Origin: Silicimonas sp963779765
GTDB taxonomy: Bacteria > Pseudomonadota > Alphaproteobacteria > Rhodobacterales > Rhodobacteraceae
Assembly (NCBI GenBank): GCA_963779765.1
Contig: CAVZZP010000001.1
Location: forward strand, 248,001 to 312,000
Length of the DNA stretch: 64,000 nt
Direction: 5' to 3'
Below the pieces are notes generated by a model. That model did no database searches. It saw nothing but the letters and a program-made list of their open reading frames with translations, and had not been told where the DNA came from. The position numbers and the translations under genes were made by a program. Positions 26,177-35,028 of this stretch are shown here, piece after piece; the stretch's first letter is position 1, and each line of letters opens with the position of its first letter.

Positions 26177-27538
26177 ATGTCAAGAACAGCTACTGGGATC
26201 CGCTCCCTGCTCCTCAGCACCGTGCTCACTGCGCCGTTTGTAATGACTGCGCATGCGCAGGGCATCCAGATCAACGAAGAGGCCCTCGTCGGCAAGAGCG
26301 ACGACTGCCGGGAACTTGCCCAACTTGTTCAGAACCGGCAGGAGCCGATTGCCGCCGACCGGACGCAAGAGGTCGTGAATGCGATCAACGAAGACCAGGC
26401 CGACGTCTGCGTCACGCTCCGCGAGGACATAGCGTCGACCACGCAAGCCGGCGATACGACCGAAGAGACTGAGCGTCTTTCCGAGGAGGTCAATCTCTCC
26501 GAAGAGGCGACCATCGAGGGAGAGGCCGTCGTTACGGTTCCCGAGCCCGACGTCGACGTCGAAGTGCCTGCGCCCAACGTCCGCGTGACCGAGCAGCATC
26601 CCCAGATCGACATCACCCAGGATCCCGCCCAGATCGAGCTGACTCAAGCCCAGCCGCAGATCACCGTCGAGATCCCCGAGATCATCGTGCGGGTCGAGAT
26701 TCCCGCGCCGCAGCTTTATGTCCTGCGGCAGGATCCCCAGGTTCGCGTGACGTCGGCCGATCCGCAGGTTGAAGTCTCTCAGGGCGAACCGAGGATCAGT
26801 GTTCGTCAAGCCGACCCCGAGCTCGATATTGATCTCGGTGTGGATGCCGGCGCAGCTCCAACCGACGAAACGTCGGTCGCCGATGCCGGCCAGCAGAACG
26901 AAGGTCAGGAAAACGTCGGAGGCGACGTCAGCGTCGGCGGGACGGAGCCCCAGGTCGAGATCGTCCAGGCCGAGGGTCAGCCGCAGATGACGTATGAAAC
27001 GGGCGAACCCGCTCTGTCTTACGAAAGTGCCGAACCGCAGATTTCGGTGCTGATGGCCGAACAGCCTCAGATAGAGGTGCAGCAGTCCGGCGAGGCCACT
27101 GTCATCCTTGAAACCCCCGAAGAGCGCGAGCAGCGGCGGCAACAGCAGCAGGCGAATGCCAGCCAGTCTGAAAGCGGTCAGCAGGTTGCACAGGGCGACC
27201 AGGCCGGTGCCCAGGACATGCCGCAGACCGGAAACAGCGCCATGATGACCGTGGGTGACATCATGGACATGGAAGTCGTCACCGCCGACGGAGAAGAGCT
27301 TGGCTCACCGGAAGCCCTGATCGACGTGAACGGCGAGACGAGCATCGTTATCGAGGATGGTGGCTTTCTTGGCCTTGGTGCCAACTCGGTTCCGGTTCGG
27401 CTGTCGCGCGTGACGATCCGGGACGGACAGATCGTCCTTGAGAACATGACCGAGGACGACATCGAATCCGCGAGCAACTTCCAGTACGACGAGAATGTCC
27501 GTCTGCCGGAAGATCAGCAGATCCAGATCGGCGGTTGA
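26177..27538 (+). CDS. Exported repeat protein with C-terminal PRC-barrel domain
   Basis: 453 aa with a signal peptide (cleavage after Ala-His-Ala near 27; AAGGAAG upstream of ATG 26177). Residues 115-222 and 258-313 are built from degenerate 9-11-residue units of the form P-x-(V/I)-x-(V/I)-x4, e.g. PQVRVTSAD, PQVEVSQGE, PRISVRQAD. The alternation suggests stacked short beta strands. Residues 315-350 are Gln-rich. Residues 358-430 look like a PRC-barrel (GDIMDMEVVTADGEELG). The protein is strongly acidic. It is the last gene of the stress-type group before a rho-independent terminator. A periplasmic or surface role is inferred. Confidence 0.78.
   Translation: MSRTATGIRSLLLSTVLTAPFVMTAHAQGIQINEEALVGKSDDCRELAQLVQNRQEPIAADRTQEVVNAINEDQADVCVTLREDIASTTQAGDTTEETERLSEEVNLSEEATIEGEAVVTVPEPDVDVEVPAPNVRVTEQHPQIDITQDPAQIELTQAQPQITVEIPEIIVRVEIPAPQLYVLRQDPQVRVTSADPQVEVSQGEPRISVRQADPELDIDLGVDAGAAPTDETSVADAGQQNEGQENVGGDVSVGGTEPQVEIVQAEGQPQMTYETGEPALSYESAEPQISVLMAEQPQIEVQQSGEATVILETPEEREQRRQQQQANASQSESGQQVAQGDQAGAQDMPQTGNSAMMTVGDIMDMEVVTADGEELGSPEALIDVNGETSIVIEDGGFLGLGANSVPVRLSRVTIRDGQIVLENMTEDDIESASNFQYDENVRLPEDQQIQIGG
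26519..27115 (+). repeat. Degenerate protein repeat region (P-x-V/I-x-V/I units)
   Basis: Encodes residues about 115-313 of the exported PRC-barrel protein. Around fifteen recognisable units of 9-11 residues occur in two blocks separated by a Gly/Asp-rich linker (residues 223-257). Neighbouring units differ in most third bases and in non-core residues, so this is an old repeat held by structure, not a recent DNA tandem repeat. Confidence 0.65.
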
Positions 27539-27562
27539 TTGTAATCGCAAGCACGGAAAGGA

Positions 27563-27593
27563 GGTCCCGCCACATCGGCGGGGCCTTTTTTTT
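27563..27593 (+). terminator. Rho-independent terminator
   Basis: Stem GGTCCCGCC 27563-27571 with GGCGGGGCC 27577-27585 (one G-U pair), 5-base loop, followed by eight T at 27586-27593. It ends the plus-strand unit 25 bp after the repeat protein stop. Confidence 0.92.
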
Positions 27594-27657
27594 CGCCCAA
27601 TCTGGATGACCTAGCCTGATCTATATCGAGCCTATCTGAAGGCCCCCTGGCGAAGGT

Positions 27658-28122
27658 TTAGGAGTCCGCGTGCCACTTCTCGGTCAGCGGTTCACCGATC
27701 ACCATGATCAGCAGCGTGATGCCGGCAACTACGGCAGCGAGCCAAAGCTCCCCCATTCCGCAAACAAGCCCGATGGCACCTGCGCTCCAGATGCTGGCGG
27801 CCGAGGCGGCCCCACGCACGAAGTCTCCTTCCCGGAACATAGCGCCGGCACCGAGAAACCCGATGCCGGTGATGACACCTTGAACGACACGCGTGGGATC
27901 GATCTTGCTTTGCGGATCCGCGGTGCTGTCGAGCAATTCCATTGCGCCCAGCAGCAATCCGCAGGCTCCGACAGAGATTATCACGAAGGGTCTGAAATCA
28001 ATCGGCTTGCGTCGGAGGAACCTTTCGATCCCAAGTGCGAGCGGCAGAAGCGTGGCGGCGGCAATACGGAAGAAGACGTCGAGCCATGTCGTGAAGTCGG
28101 GTGAAAAGGAATTGAGGGTCAT
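27658..28122 (-). CDS. MgtC/SapB-family inner membrane protein
   Basis: 154 aa with four to five membrane helices. The family signature GIERFLRRKP, ISVGACGLLLG and GVITGIGFLGAGAMFREG with RGAASAASIWSAGAIGLVCG is complete. The soluble C-terminal domain of pathogen MgtC is missing, as in most environmental homologues. Family members influence membrane potential and growth at low Mg2+. Monocistronic on the minus strand; the 178 bp upstream show no EcfG-type element. Confidence 0.88.
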   Translation of the reverse strand: MTLNSFSPDFTTWLDVFFRIAAATLLPLALGIERFLRRKPIDFRPFVIISVGACGLLLGAMELLDSTADPQSKIDPTRVVQGVITGIGFLGAGAMFREGDFVRGAASAASIWSAGAIGLVCGMGELWLAAVVAGITLLIMVIGEPLTEKWHADS

Positions 28123-28300
28123 TGGACGGGGATTCCTTCAGCCTTATCACCCGCGATCTTAATGACGCCCTGGCGTTTGGGCCACCGGTTGGCTTCACGG
28201 CATCGACACGCGAAGCCGGCACTGCCGCGATCACCTATCAGCCGGCAGTGCTTCCTATAGCCGAGCAGCGGAGCGACCGCCGGGCGACCTGCCCCGGAAG

Positions 28301-29077
28301 TCAGCGGGGTTCGGCTCCACGCCGATGGATCCTCGACATCAGAGACATGGGTACGATGCCGGAGAGAAGAGCGGTGAGCCGCGTCGTCGATGTGGGATAG
28401 ACATTCCGCTTCCTGGCCATCATCCCCTGATATCCGGCACGCGCCACCTGCGCCGGATCGGCCTTCTTCTGATCCGTTATGGGGGCATCGGAAAGGTCGT
28501 TCCGATTGCGCGTGAAAATGGGCGTCTCAACCGGACCGGGCATAAGGCAGGTAAGGCTGACGGGGCGGTCTTTCCATTCGTCCTGCAGCGCGTTGCACAG
28601 GCTGTTCAGATAGGCCTTGGTGCCGTTGTAGACAGCATCGAACGGACCTGGCACGAAGCCGCCCAAAGAGCCGGTGACGAGGATGCGGCCCTGCCCCCTG
28701 TCGGACATCTGCTTTCCGACATGATGGAGCAAGAAAGTCGTTTGAAAGACGTTGAGTTCAATCAAACCGCGTATCTTGCTCCATTCCTGATCCTGAAATG
28801 CGTGGCCGAGGGCTCGGCCTGCATTCGCGAAGAAAAGGTCGATCGGCTTGTTTCTAACCGCCTCCCAAAGTGTCTCGACCCCCGCCTTCGTGGTTAGGTC
28901 GGCACGGACGACATCTACAGTCACACCCAGCCGTCGAAGGGTCTCGGCGGCCTCTTCGATTTCGTCCTCGTCCGCACACACGGTAAGGTCATGGCCGTCC
29001 TGCGCCGCCAATCGGGCGAGCTCGAACCCAAGTCCCGAGGATGCGCCGGTGACTACGGCGTGGGGTCTGGCGCTCAT
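28301..29077 (-). CDS. Short-chain dehydrogenase/reductase (first of a tandem pair)
   Basis: 258 aa NAD(P)-dependent oxidoreductase. Cofactor motif TGASSGLG at about residues 11-18, NAG motif and catalytic YNGTK (Tyr-x3-Lys). It is a clear paralogue of the next gene: both share GSxxGFxPGxFxAVYNGTKAYL and the tail pattern KADxAQVARAGY. Start ATG overlaps the upstream SDR stop by ATGA. Confidence 0.88.
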   Translation of the reverse strand: MSARPHAVVTGASSGLGFELARLAAQDGHDLTVCADEDEIEEAAETLRRLGVTVDVVRADLTTKAGVETLWEAVRNKPIDLFFANAGRALGHAFQDQEWSKIRGLIELNVFQTTFLLHHVGKQMSDRGQGRILVTGSLGGFVPGPFDAVYNGTKAYLNSLCNALQDEWKDRPVSLTCLMPGPVETPIFTRNRNDLSDAPITDQKKADPAQVARAGYQGMMARKRNVYPTSTTRLTALLSGIVPMSLMSRIHRRGAEPR

Positions 29078-29853
29078 GTCTTTTCCTTCGGTTGGGCCAT
29101 TTGCCGATGCAGCCAGGCTGTCGCCGCAGGAGGCATCATCTTGGCCAGCGAAGACTGCACCTTGTTCATCATTCCAGGCGTGATCCCCGCCTTGCCGTCC
29201 TTCATCGCGTCATAACCCGCCCGCGCCACTTGCGCGGCGTCGGCCTTGTCGGACTCACCCACCGGGGTGTCTTCCATATGCGCCCGCTCGAAGAACTGGG
29301 TCTCGGTCGGGCCGGGCATCAGGCAGGTGACACTGACCCCGCAGTCCGCCAGTTCGTTCCGGATCGCCCAGCTGAGCAAGTCCAGGTAGGCCTTCGTGCC
29401 GTTGTATACGGCTTGGAACGACCCCGGCATGAAGCCAGCCACCGAACCGGTGATGAGGATACGGCCCGACCGGCGGGGCGCCATATGCCGCGCCGTTCGA
29501 TGGAGCAGCTCGGTCGTGCCCGCGACGTTCATACGCAGGACGGACTCGATCTCGCTCCAGTCCTGCTCCAGGAAAGCGTGGCCAAGCCCCCTGCCGGCGT
29601 TCGCCATCATGTAGTCGATCTTGCGGTCGCCCACAGCCTGAAAAAGCGTCGCCACGCCGTCAGACGTGCCCAGGTCCGCGATGACGAACGCGACGTTCGT
29701 CCCGCTCCCGCGCAACTCGTCCGCCGCCCGTTCTATCGATGCCTCATCGGCAGCGATCAGGACATCGCACCCGTCCTCGACTGCGCAGCGCGCAAGTTCG
29801 AGACCGATACCGGACGAGGCGCCGGTTATCACCGCGAAGGGTCGCGCCGTCAT
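29074..29853 (-). CDS. Short-chain dehydrogenase/reductase (second of the pair)
   Basis: 259 aa starting at ATG 29853. TGASSGIG cofactor site, NAGRG, and YNGTK catalytic pair. It overlaps the alcohol dehydrogenase stop by 4 bp and the next SDR by 4 bp, so SRPBCC-ADH-SDR-SDR form one minus-strand operon. The two SDRs probably arose by tandem duplication. Substrate unknown. Confidence 0.88.
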   Translation of the reverse strand: MTARPFAVITGASSGIGLELARCAVEDGCDVLIAADEASIERAADELRGSGTNVAFVIADLGTSDGVATLFQAVGDRKIDYMMANAGRGLGHAFLEQDWSEIESVLRMNVAGTTELLHRTARHMAPRRSGRILITGSVAGFMPGSFQAVYNGTKAYLDLLSWAIRNELADCGVSVTCLMPGPTETQFFERAHMEDTPVGESDKADAAQVARAGYDAMKDGKAGITPGMMNKVQSSLAKMMPPAATAWLHRQMAQPKEKT

Positions 29854-31055
29854 GCCTCGATCTCCGAAGGTCTCGGAGCTGTCATGCCCGGCTTCAGGAC
29901 CACCTTGGTCCATTCGTTCTGGTTGTCGTGGAAGTTGCGGTAGCCGAGCGGGGCATCCTCCAGCGACAAGCGGTGCGAGATCAGGAAAGTCGTGTCGATC
30001 TCGCCCTCCTCTATCCGTTTCAGCAGGTCGGCGATGTAGTGCTGGACGTGTGTTTGTCCTGTCCGCACCTGCACGCCTTTTTCCATCAGCGCTCCCAGCG
30101 GGAACTTGTCCAGGAACCCGCCATAGACGCCCGGGATCGAAACGCGCCCGCCCTTCCTGACGGCCATCAGTGCCTCGCGGAGGGCGTGGCCCCCGTCTGC
30201 TCCGAGCCCGACCGTCTGCTTGGCCACATCGAGCCAGCGATCGGGCGCGAAGCCGTGCGCCTCCATCCCCACGGCGTCGATCACGGCGTCGGGGCCGTGG
30301 CCTCCCGACATTTCCATCAGCGCTTCCAGGACATGCGTCCGGGTGTAGTCGATGACATCCGCGCCGAGGTTGCGGGCAAGTTCCAGCCTGTGGGGGTAGT
30401 GGTCGATCGCGATGACCCGGCCCGCGCCCTGGATGAGAGCGGACTGGATCGCGAACAGGCCGACGGGTCCGCAGCCCCAGACGGCCACGATATCGCCTTC
30501 CTTGATGTCGCAGTTCTCGGCCGCCATCCATCCAGTGGGCAGGATGTCCGACAGGAAGAGCACGTCATCGTCGTCCATCCCCTCCGGCACCACGATCGGC
30601 CCGACGTCCGAGAAGGGAACGCGCACGTATTCGGCCTGACCTCCGGGATATCCGCCGGTCAGGTGCGAATAGCCGAAAAGACCGCTCATCGCGTGGCCGT
30701 AGAGGTTTTCCGTGATGTCCTGCTTCTCGACGGGGTTGGAATTGTCGCAGGCGGAAAACTGGTGGTTCTTGCAGAAGAAGCAGGCCCCGCACGAGATGGT
30801 GAAGGGAACGACGACGCGTTGCCCTTTCTCGAGGCTGCTGTCGGGGCCGGTCTCGACGACCCTGCCCATGAACTCGTGGCCCAGGATGTCGCCGCCCATG
30901 AGCCCCGGTATGACGCCGTCATAGAGGTGGAGGTCGGAGCCGCAGATCGCGGTCGAGGTAATCTCGATGACCGCGTCCCTCGGGTTTACGATCTCGGGAT
31001 CCGGGACAGTTTCGACGCGAACGTCATGCTTGCCGTGCCAGGTAAGTGCGCGCAT
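29850..31055 (-). CDS. Zinc-dependent alcohol dehydrogenase (glutathione-independent formaldehyde dehydrogenase-like)
   Basis: 401 aa medium-chain dehydrogenase. Catalytic zinc ligands C38 and H60-E61 (GHE) and four structural-zinc cysteines 89, 92, 95 and 103. Rossmann motif WGCGPVGLFAIQSA. Its 400-residue length, and the insert around KQDITENLYGHAMSGLFGYSHLTGG seen in two motifs, match the FDH-like threonine dehydrogenase group often found with SDRs in stress islands. Oxidation of an aldehyde or alcohol is expected; the substrate is not resolved. Confidence 0.87.
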   Translation of the reverse strand: MRALTWHGKHDVRVETVPDPEIVNPRDAVIEITSTAICGSDLHLYDGVIPGLMGGDILGHEFMGRVVETGPDSSLEKGQRVVVPFTISCGACFFCKNHQFSACDNSNPVEKQDITENLYGHAMSGLFGYSHLTGGYPGGQAEYVRVPFSDVGPIVVPEGMDDDDVLFLSDILPTGWMAAENCDIKEGDIVAVWGCGPVGLFAIQSALIQGAGRVIAIDHYPHRLELARNLGADVIDYTRTHVLEALMEMSGGHGPDAVIDAVGMEAHGFAPDRWLDVAKQTVGLGADGGHALREALMAVRKGGRVSIPGVYGGFLDKFPLGALMEKGVQVRTGQTHVQHYIADLLKRIEEGEIDTTFLISHRLSLEDAPLGYRNFHDNQNEWTKVVLKPGMTAPRPSEIEA

Positions 31056-31066
31056 TTGAAATCTCC

Positions 31067-31735
31067 TCAGGCGGTCGTCGTCTTGCGGTTTCGGGACGTG
31101 GCGATCTCGCCGGTTTCGAGCAGCATCTTGAGCCGCTTCAGGTCTCGGCGGCCCTGGATCGAGGGTTCGGCCTGGAAGAGCTTGGCGATCATCTGGCCAA
31201 TCCGCCCTGCTGGCGGCACATAGGCGATCACCGCCTCCACCTCGGTCCCGCGCCCCGCGGGAGCGTCTCGGAACATGACCTTTCCCGACGTCTCGACAGC
31301 GGAGTCTTCAGTCGACCGCCAGGCGATCTCCTCTCCCGGCCGATCCGAGACAATGCGCGTCTCCAGCTCCACGTTGAAGTCGGCGGGCCCGCGTATGGTC
31401 CAGCGGGTCAGATCGCCGTGCATCGTCACGCTTTCCACATTTTCCATGAAATGAGGCAGGCGCGACATGTCGCGCCAGACGTCGTAGACCTCCTGGCGGG
31501 GACGGTCGATCGTCACCGTCCGGCCAGACACGGCAAAACGTCCGAAGCGGGACTGCCGGCCGGTGCGTCCCGGCGCGTCATCGGGGGGATGCTGGTCGCG
31601 AGCCTGCCGGGATTGATTGAGCGCGAGGGCCAGCGCTCCCGCGCCCGTAAGCACCGCCACGGAGACCAGAAGCGCCGTCTGGTTTTCCGCGACGCTGCGC
31701 GCGAGCTGGCGTCGGTTTGGGGCTAGTCGGTTCAT
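31067..31735 (-). CDS. Membrane-anchored SRPBCC (polyketide cyclase-like) protein
   Basis: 222 aa from ATG 31735. One N-terminal membrane helix (residues about 17-38), a linker, then an SRPBCC domain (VTIDRPRQEVYDVWRDMSRLPHFMENV split by me into two motifs, then RWTIRGPA and a C-terminal helix LFQAEPSIQGRRDLKRLK). This family binds hydrophobic ligands and often sits with DUF-type stress genes. It is the first gene of the ADH/SDR operon and is preceded by an EcfG-type promoter. Confidence 0.8.
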   Translation of the reverse strand: MNRLAPNRRQLARSVAENQTALLVSVAVLTGAGALALALNQSRQARDQHPPDDAPGRTGRQSRFGRFAVSGRTVTIDRPRQEVYDVWRDMSRLPHFMENVESVTMHGDLTRWTIRGPADFNVELETRIVSDRPGEEIAWRSTEDSAVETSGKVMFRDAPAGRGTEVEAVIAYVPPAGRIGQMIAKLFQAEPSIQGRRDLKRLKMLLETGEIATSRNRKTTTA

Positions 31736-31773
31736 CGTCGAATTCCTGCAAATGCTGCTCAGTCGAGCGCAAG

Positions 31774-31798
31774 AACAGGCGCCGCCGGCCAATGTTCC
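31774..31798 (-). promoter_or_regulatory. EcfG-type promoter candidate of the SRPBCC-ADH-SDR operon
   Basis: On the minus strand, GGAAC (31798-31794), 16 bases, TGTT (31777-31774), 39 bp before the ATG at 31735. The spacing and -10 variant are the same as at 4.15, 9.68, 24.95 and 58.3 kb. Confidence 0.6.
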
Positions 31799-31870
31799 CG
31801 CGGCCCCTCACGCATAGGCAGGATCGTGTTCGTTTAGCTGATGCTTTCAGACTGGAATGTGACCCGAACC

Positions 31871-32557
31871 CTAAACCGGATCCTTCGGACCCGTCATCCG
31901 GGCGAAGCTCATCGAGATATGCGCCCGCTGGATCAGGGTGGCGGCGTGAAGGTCGCTCATCTCGACCGCCCGGAGGATATCGTCGATCTCGCGGTCGAAG
32001 ATCACCACCTCGTCGTGCAGATCGATGCGCGAGGCGAAGACCGATTTAAGCCAGATGCGGGTCGTCTGAAAATAGAGCCGCTCGCTGATCGTTCGAAGCG
32101 GCTCGTTGCCCGTCAACTTCAGAAGCGTCAGGAAGTAATCCATGTTGAGCTGCGCGAAGTGCCGCGGGTCGGGGCTGGCGAGAAGCGCCTTCGACCGCGC
32201 GGAAAGCGCGCGGAATTCCTCGACCAGTTCGAGAGAGGGCGGCACGGGGTCGAGCTTTCCAAGCAGCTCGGCGAGCTCGAGACGCAGGCGATAGGTCTGG
32301 GCGAGTTGTGCGATATCGACGTCCGTCACGAAGGTGCCGACGCCGTGCATCGAGTTCAAAAGCCCTTCGTCTTCAAGCCGGCCAAGGACCCGTCGCAACG
32401 GCGTGCGGCTTACCCCGAACTCGGCCGCCAGCGTCTCTTCGGAGAGACGCATCCCGGGCGCATAGTCGAGAAGGCAGATGCGCGTGCGGATCTCGTCGTG
32501 CATCCGCGCGTACCTGTTGCGCGCGCCGCCGGGAACCTTGGGATCCTGAATGTTCAT
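31871..32557 (-). CDS. GntR-family regulator (FCD-type), candidate ectoine repressor
   Basis: 228 aa. N-terminal winged helix (MRLSEETLAAEFGVSRTPLRRVLGRLEDEGLL in two motifs) and an all-helical C-terminal effector domain with the His/Asp pattern of FCD. It begins 76 bp after the doeB-type gene on the same strand. In described ectoine clusters the regulator is usually EnuR, a MocR-type GntR with an aminotransferase domain; this protein is much shorter and has no such domain. TGTGCACA-like sites in the doeA-ehuB gap are suitable operators. Confidence 0.8.
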   Translation of the reverse strand: MNIQDPKVPGGARNRYARMHDEIRTRICLLDYAPGMRLSEETLAAEFGVSRTPLRRVLGRLEDEGLLNSMHGVGTFVTDVDIAQLAQTYRLRLELAELLGKLDPVPPSLELVEEFRALSARSKALLASPDPRHFAQLNMDYFLTLLKLTGNEPLRTISERLYFQTTRIWLKSVFASRIDLHDEVVIFDREIDDILRAVEMSDLHAATLIQRAHISMSFARMTGPKDPV

Positions 32558-32633
32558 CGCCTGTCTTCCGCTACTTCGCCCGGCTGGTCTAAACGACCTG
32601 ACCCGCAGGGGCAAAGTGTCAGCGGAACCCGCA

Positions 32634-33794
32634 TCAACGCGACAACCGGTCGCCAAGCCTGTCGAGCATCCCCAGGCAATCCGACAGCTGTGTACTTGCC
32701 AGGTATTCGTCCGGCTTGTGCGCCTGAGCGATCGATCCGGGCCCGCAGATCACAACTGACATTCCCATGGCCTGGAAGATGCCGCCCTCGGTGCCGAAGG
32801 CGACGCAATCGGCGTCGCTTTCGCCCGTAAGCTCCATCACGATCTCTTTCGCCTCGTTCTCGTCGGCGGGGACGAGGCCATCGACCTCACCGATGACCTC
32901 GGTGACGATGTCGGCGTCGGGAGAAACTGCGCGCATCGCGGGGATAAGCGTCTCGGCGCAGAAGCGGGCGAGGTCCGACTTGACGAAGTCGGCGTCCCCG
33001 GCTTGCACGGGTCGCATTTCCCAGTCGACGCGGGCAAGGCCGGGGATCACGTTATGAGCGTGTCCGCCAATAAGCGCGCCGGTGTTGATCGTCGTCCAAG
33101 GCGGGGTGAACCGGCTTCGGGACGGCGCACGGCCCTTCAGCGCCTCCTTCAGGTCGAGAAGGCGGGCGACATAGCGCGCGGCGTATTCGACGGCGTTGAT
33201 GCCCCGGTCGGGGGCGGAGCCGTGGCCCTCCAGCCCGGAGAAATGCGTCGAATACTCGTAACAGCCCTTGTGACCTTCGACGATCCGCATCGAGGTCGGC
33301 TCGCCGATGATCGCAACCGAGGGGCGAAGTCCCTTCTCCCCCAGCGTTTGCGCCAGCGCCCGCGCCCCGATACAGCCGATCTCCTCGTCATGGGTGAAGG
33401 CGAAATGGATGGGCCGGTCTCGGACGGTCTCGGCAAAGCGCGGCGCCATCGCGACGGCGGCCGCGATGAACCCCTTCATGTCGCAGGTGCCCCGCCCGTA
33501 GAGACGGCCGTCGGCTTCGGTCATCAAGAAGGGGTCCGTCGCCCAGTCCTGGTCCGCGACGGGAACGACATCGGTGTGGCCCGACAGGACGATGCCGCCG
33601 TCCGTCTCTGGTCCGATCGTGGCGAAGAGGTTGGCCTTCTGTCCCGACGGATCGAGGTAGATCTCGACCCGCGCGCCGCATCCGTCGAGACGCGAGGCGA
33701 GATGAGCGATCATCGCCATGTTGCTGTCGGAGGACACGGTGGGAAAGGCCACCAGTTCCTCCAACAGCACCTTGGTTTCGTCAAGCGTCGTCAC
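32634..33794 (-). CDS. doeB2: N2-acetyl-L-2,4-diaminobutyrate deacetylase candidate (M20/ArgE family, DoeB2-like)
   Basis: 386 aa metal-dependent amidohydrolase. Metal and catalytic motifs: SGHTDVVPV, YGRGTCDMKG, HDEEIGCIGA and GEPTSMR. It would remove the acetyl group from N-acetyl-diaminobutyrate produced by DoeA, giving L-2,4-diaminobutyrate for DoeD. The general family also contains acetylornithine deacetylase; its place 4 bp downstream of doeA decides the call. The AstE-type DoeB of Halomonas is not present. Confidence 0.78.
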   Translation of the reverse strand: MTTLDETKVLLEELVAFPTVSSDSNMAMIAHLASRLDGCGARVEIYLDPSGQKANLFATIGPETDGGIVLSGHTDVVPVADQDWATDPFLMTEADGRLYGRGTCDMKGFIAAAVAMAPRFAETVRDRPIHFAFTHDEEIGCIGARALAQTLGEKGLRPSVAIIGEPTSMRIVEGHKGCYEYSTHFSGLEGHGSAPDRGINAVEYAARYVARLLDLKEALKGRAPSRSRFTPPWTTINTGALIGGHAHNVIPGLARVDWEMRPVQAGDADFVKSDLARFCAETLIPAMRAVSPDADIVTEVIGEVDGLVPADENEAKEIVMELTGESDADCVAFGTEGGIFQAMGMSVVICGPGSIAQAHKPDEYLASTQLSDCLGMLDRLGDRLSR

Positions 33795-33798
33795 CGGG

Positions 33799-34984
33799 TC
33801 AATCCTTCACGAAGAGCTTCCGCTCGACCGAGCAGAACGTCTCGGCCGGGCCGCTTTCGCGGATCAGGATCGGTTCTGTCGTTTCGAGCCCCCAACGGTC
33901 GAGCCAGAGGCCGGGCATGAAGTGGAACGTCATCCCCGGCTCAAGAACCGTCTCGTCCGACGGGCGGAGTGACACGGTACGCTCGCCCCAGTCGGGCGGA
34001 TACGAGATGCCGATCGGATAGCCGCAGCGGTTGCCGCGCTCGATGCCGACGCGGGTCAATGCCTCGCCGAGCGCATTGGCGATGTCGCAGGCGCGGTTGC
34101 CGGGGCGGGCGGCGTCGAGCCCGGCTTCCAGACCTTCGGTCAGCGCGTCCGACGCGCGGACCATGTCGTCTGGCGGAGTGCCGAGGAAGACCGTCCGGCA
34201 GAGCGGCGCATGATAGCGGCGATAGCAGCCGGAGAGTTCGAAGAACGTGGCCTCTCCGGTCTTCATCGGCTCGCCGTTCCAGGTGAGGTGCGGCGCCGTC
34301 GCGTCAAGACCCGAGGGCGTGAGGGGAACGATGGCGGGATAGTCGCCCCAGTCGTCGCCGACGCCCTCGATCCCGGCGCGGGTGATCTGGGCCACAAGGT
34401 CATTCTTGCGCAACCCCGGTCGGGCAAGCTCGATGCCCGTACGTACAATCTTCTCCGAGATCCGGGCCGCCTTGCGCATGAAGACGATTTCTTCGTCGGA
34501 CTTGACCATCCGCTGCCAGTTAACGAGGCCGGTGGCGTCGACCAGCGTCGCATCGGGCAACTCGGCGGCGAGCACGGCGTGCGCTTTCGCCGAGTAGTAG
34601 TAGTTGTCCATCTCGACGCCGATCCGCGCCTTTGCGAAGCCTTGCTGGCGCAGATGATGGGCCAGATCCTCCATCGGATGGCAGGTCGTGGACTGCACGA
34701 AGGTGTCCGCATAGCCGGCGATGCGGTCGTTCTCCATCCAGACCGTGCGGCGGGCACCGTTCGTATCCTGCATACGGCCCCACCAGATCGGGTCTGCGTC
34801 GCCGGGCAGGATCACGCCCTGATGCACGTAGAAGGACCAGCCGTCGTACCCGGTCAGCCACGCCTGGTTCGAGGGATCCGTGACGAACAGCAGGTCGATT
34901 CCCCGCCGCTCCATCTCGCGGCGGGCCTTGTCGAGTTCGGCGGCCATATTCGGCGGCCGAGAAGGGAGCATTTTCGTAGCTCAT
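33799..34984 (-). CDS. doeA: Ectoine hydrolase (DoeA/EutD, M24 peptidase-like), single-base frameshift near the N-terminus
   Basis: Opens the ectoine ring to N-acetyl-diaminobutyrate. Family hallmarks DLLFVTDPSNQAWLTGYDGWSFYVHQ (two motifs), ELSGCYRRYHAPLCRTVF and a full 390-aa body are present. The N-terminus MSYENAPFSAAEY lies in another frame starting at ATG 34984. An extra G near 34945 (TATGGCC for TATGCC) separates it from AAELDKARREMERRG. Using the internal ATG at 34971 would lose the conserved first residues. First gene of the minus-strand unit, divergent from ehuB. Confidence 0.87.
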
Positions 34985-35003
34985 GGGGTTCTGGAAGCCT
35001 CAA

Positions 35004-35016
35004 TTGTACACATCAT
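35004..35016. promoter_or_regulatory. Operator candidate, left copy (TTGTACACATCAT)
   Basis: TTGTACACATCAT lies 20 bp upstream of the doeA start. Its reverse complement recurs with one difference at 35105-35117. Each copy contains a short dyad (TGTACA or TGTGCACA), the type of site bound by FCD GntR repressors. Placement next to doeA suggests repression of the minus-strand unit. Confidence 0.6.
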
Positions 35017-35028
35017 GCGCGAAGCAGT

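Noticed and set aside
29739..31223. 494-codon plus-strand frame opposite the ADH/SDR genes
   Set aside because: Shadow; the minus-strand genes have intact catalytic motifs and operon overlaps.
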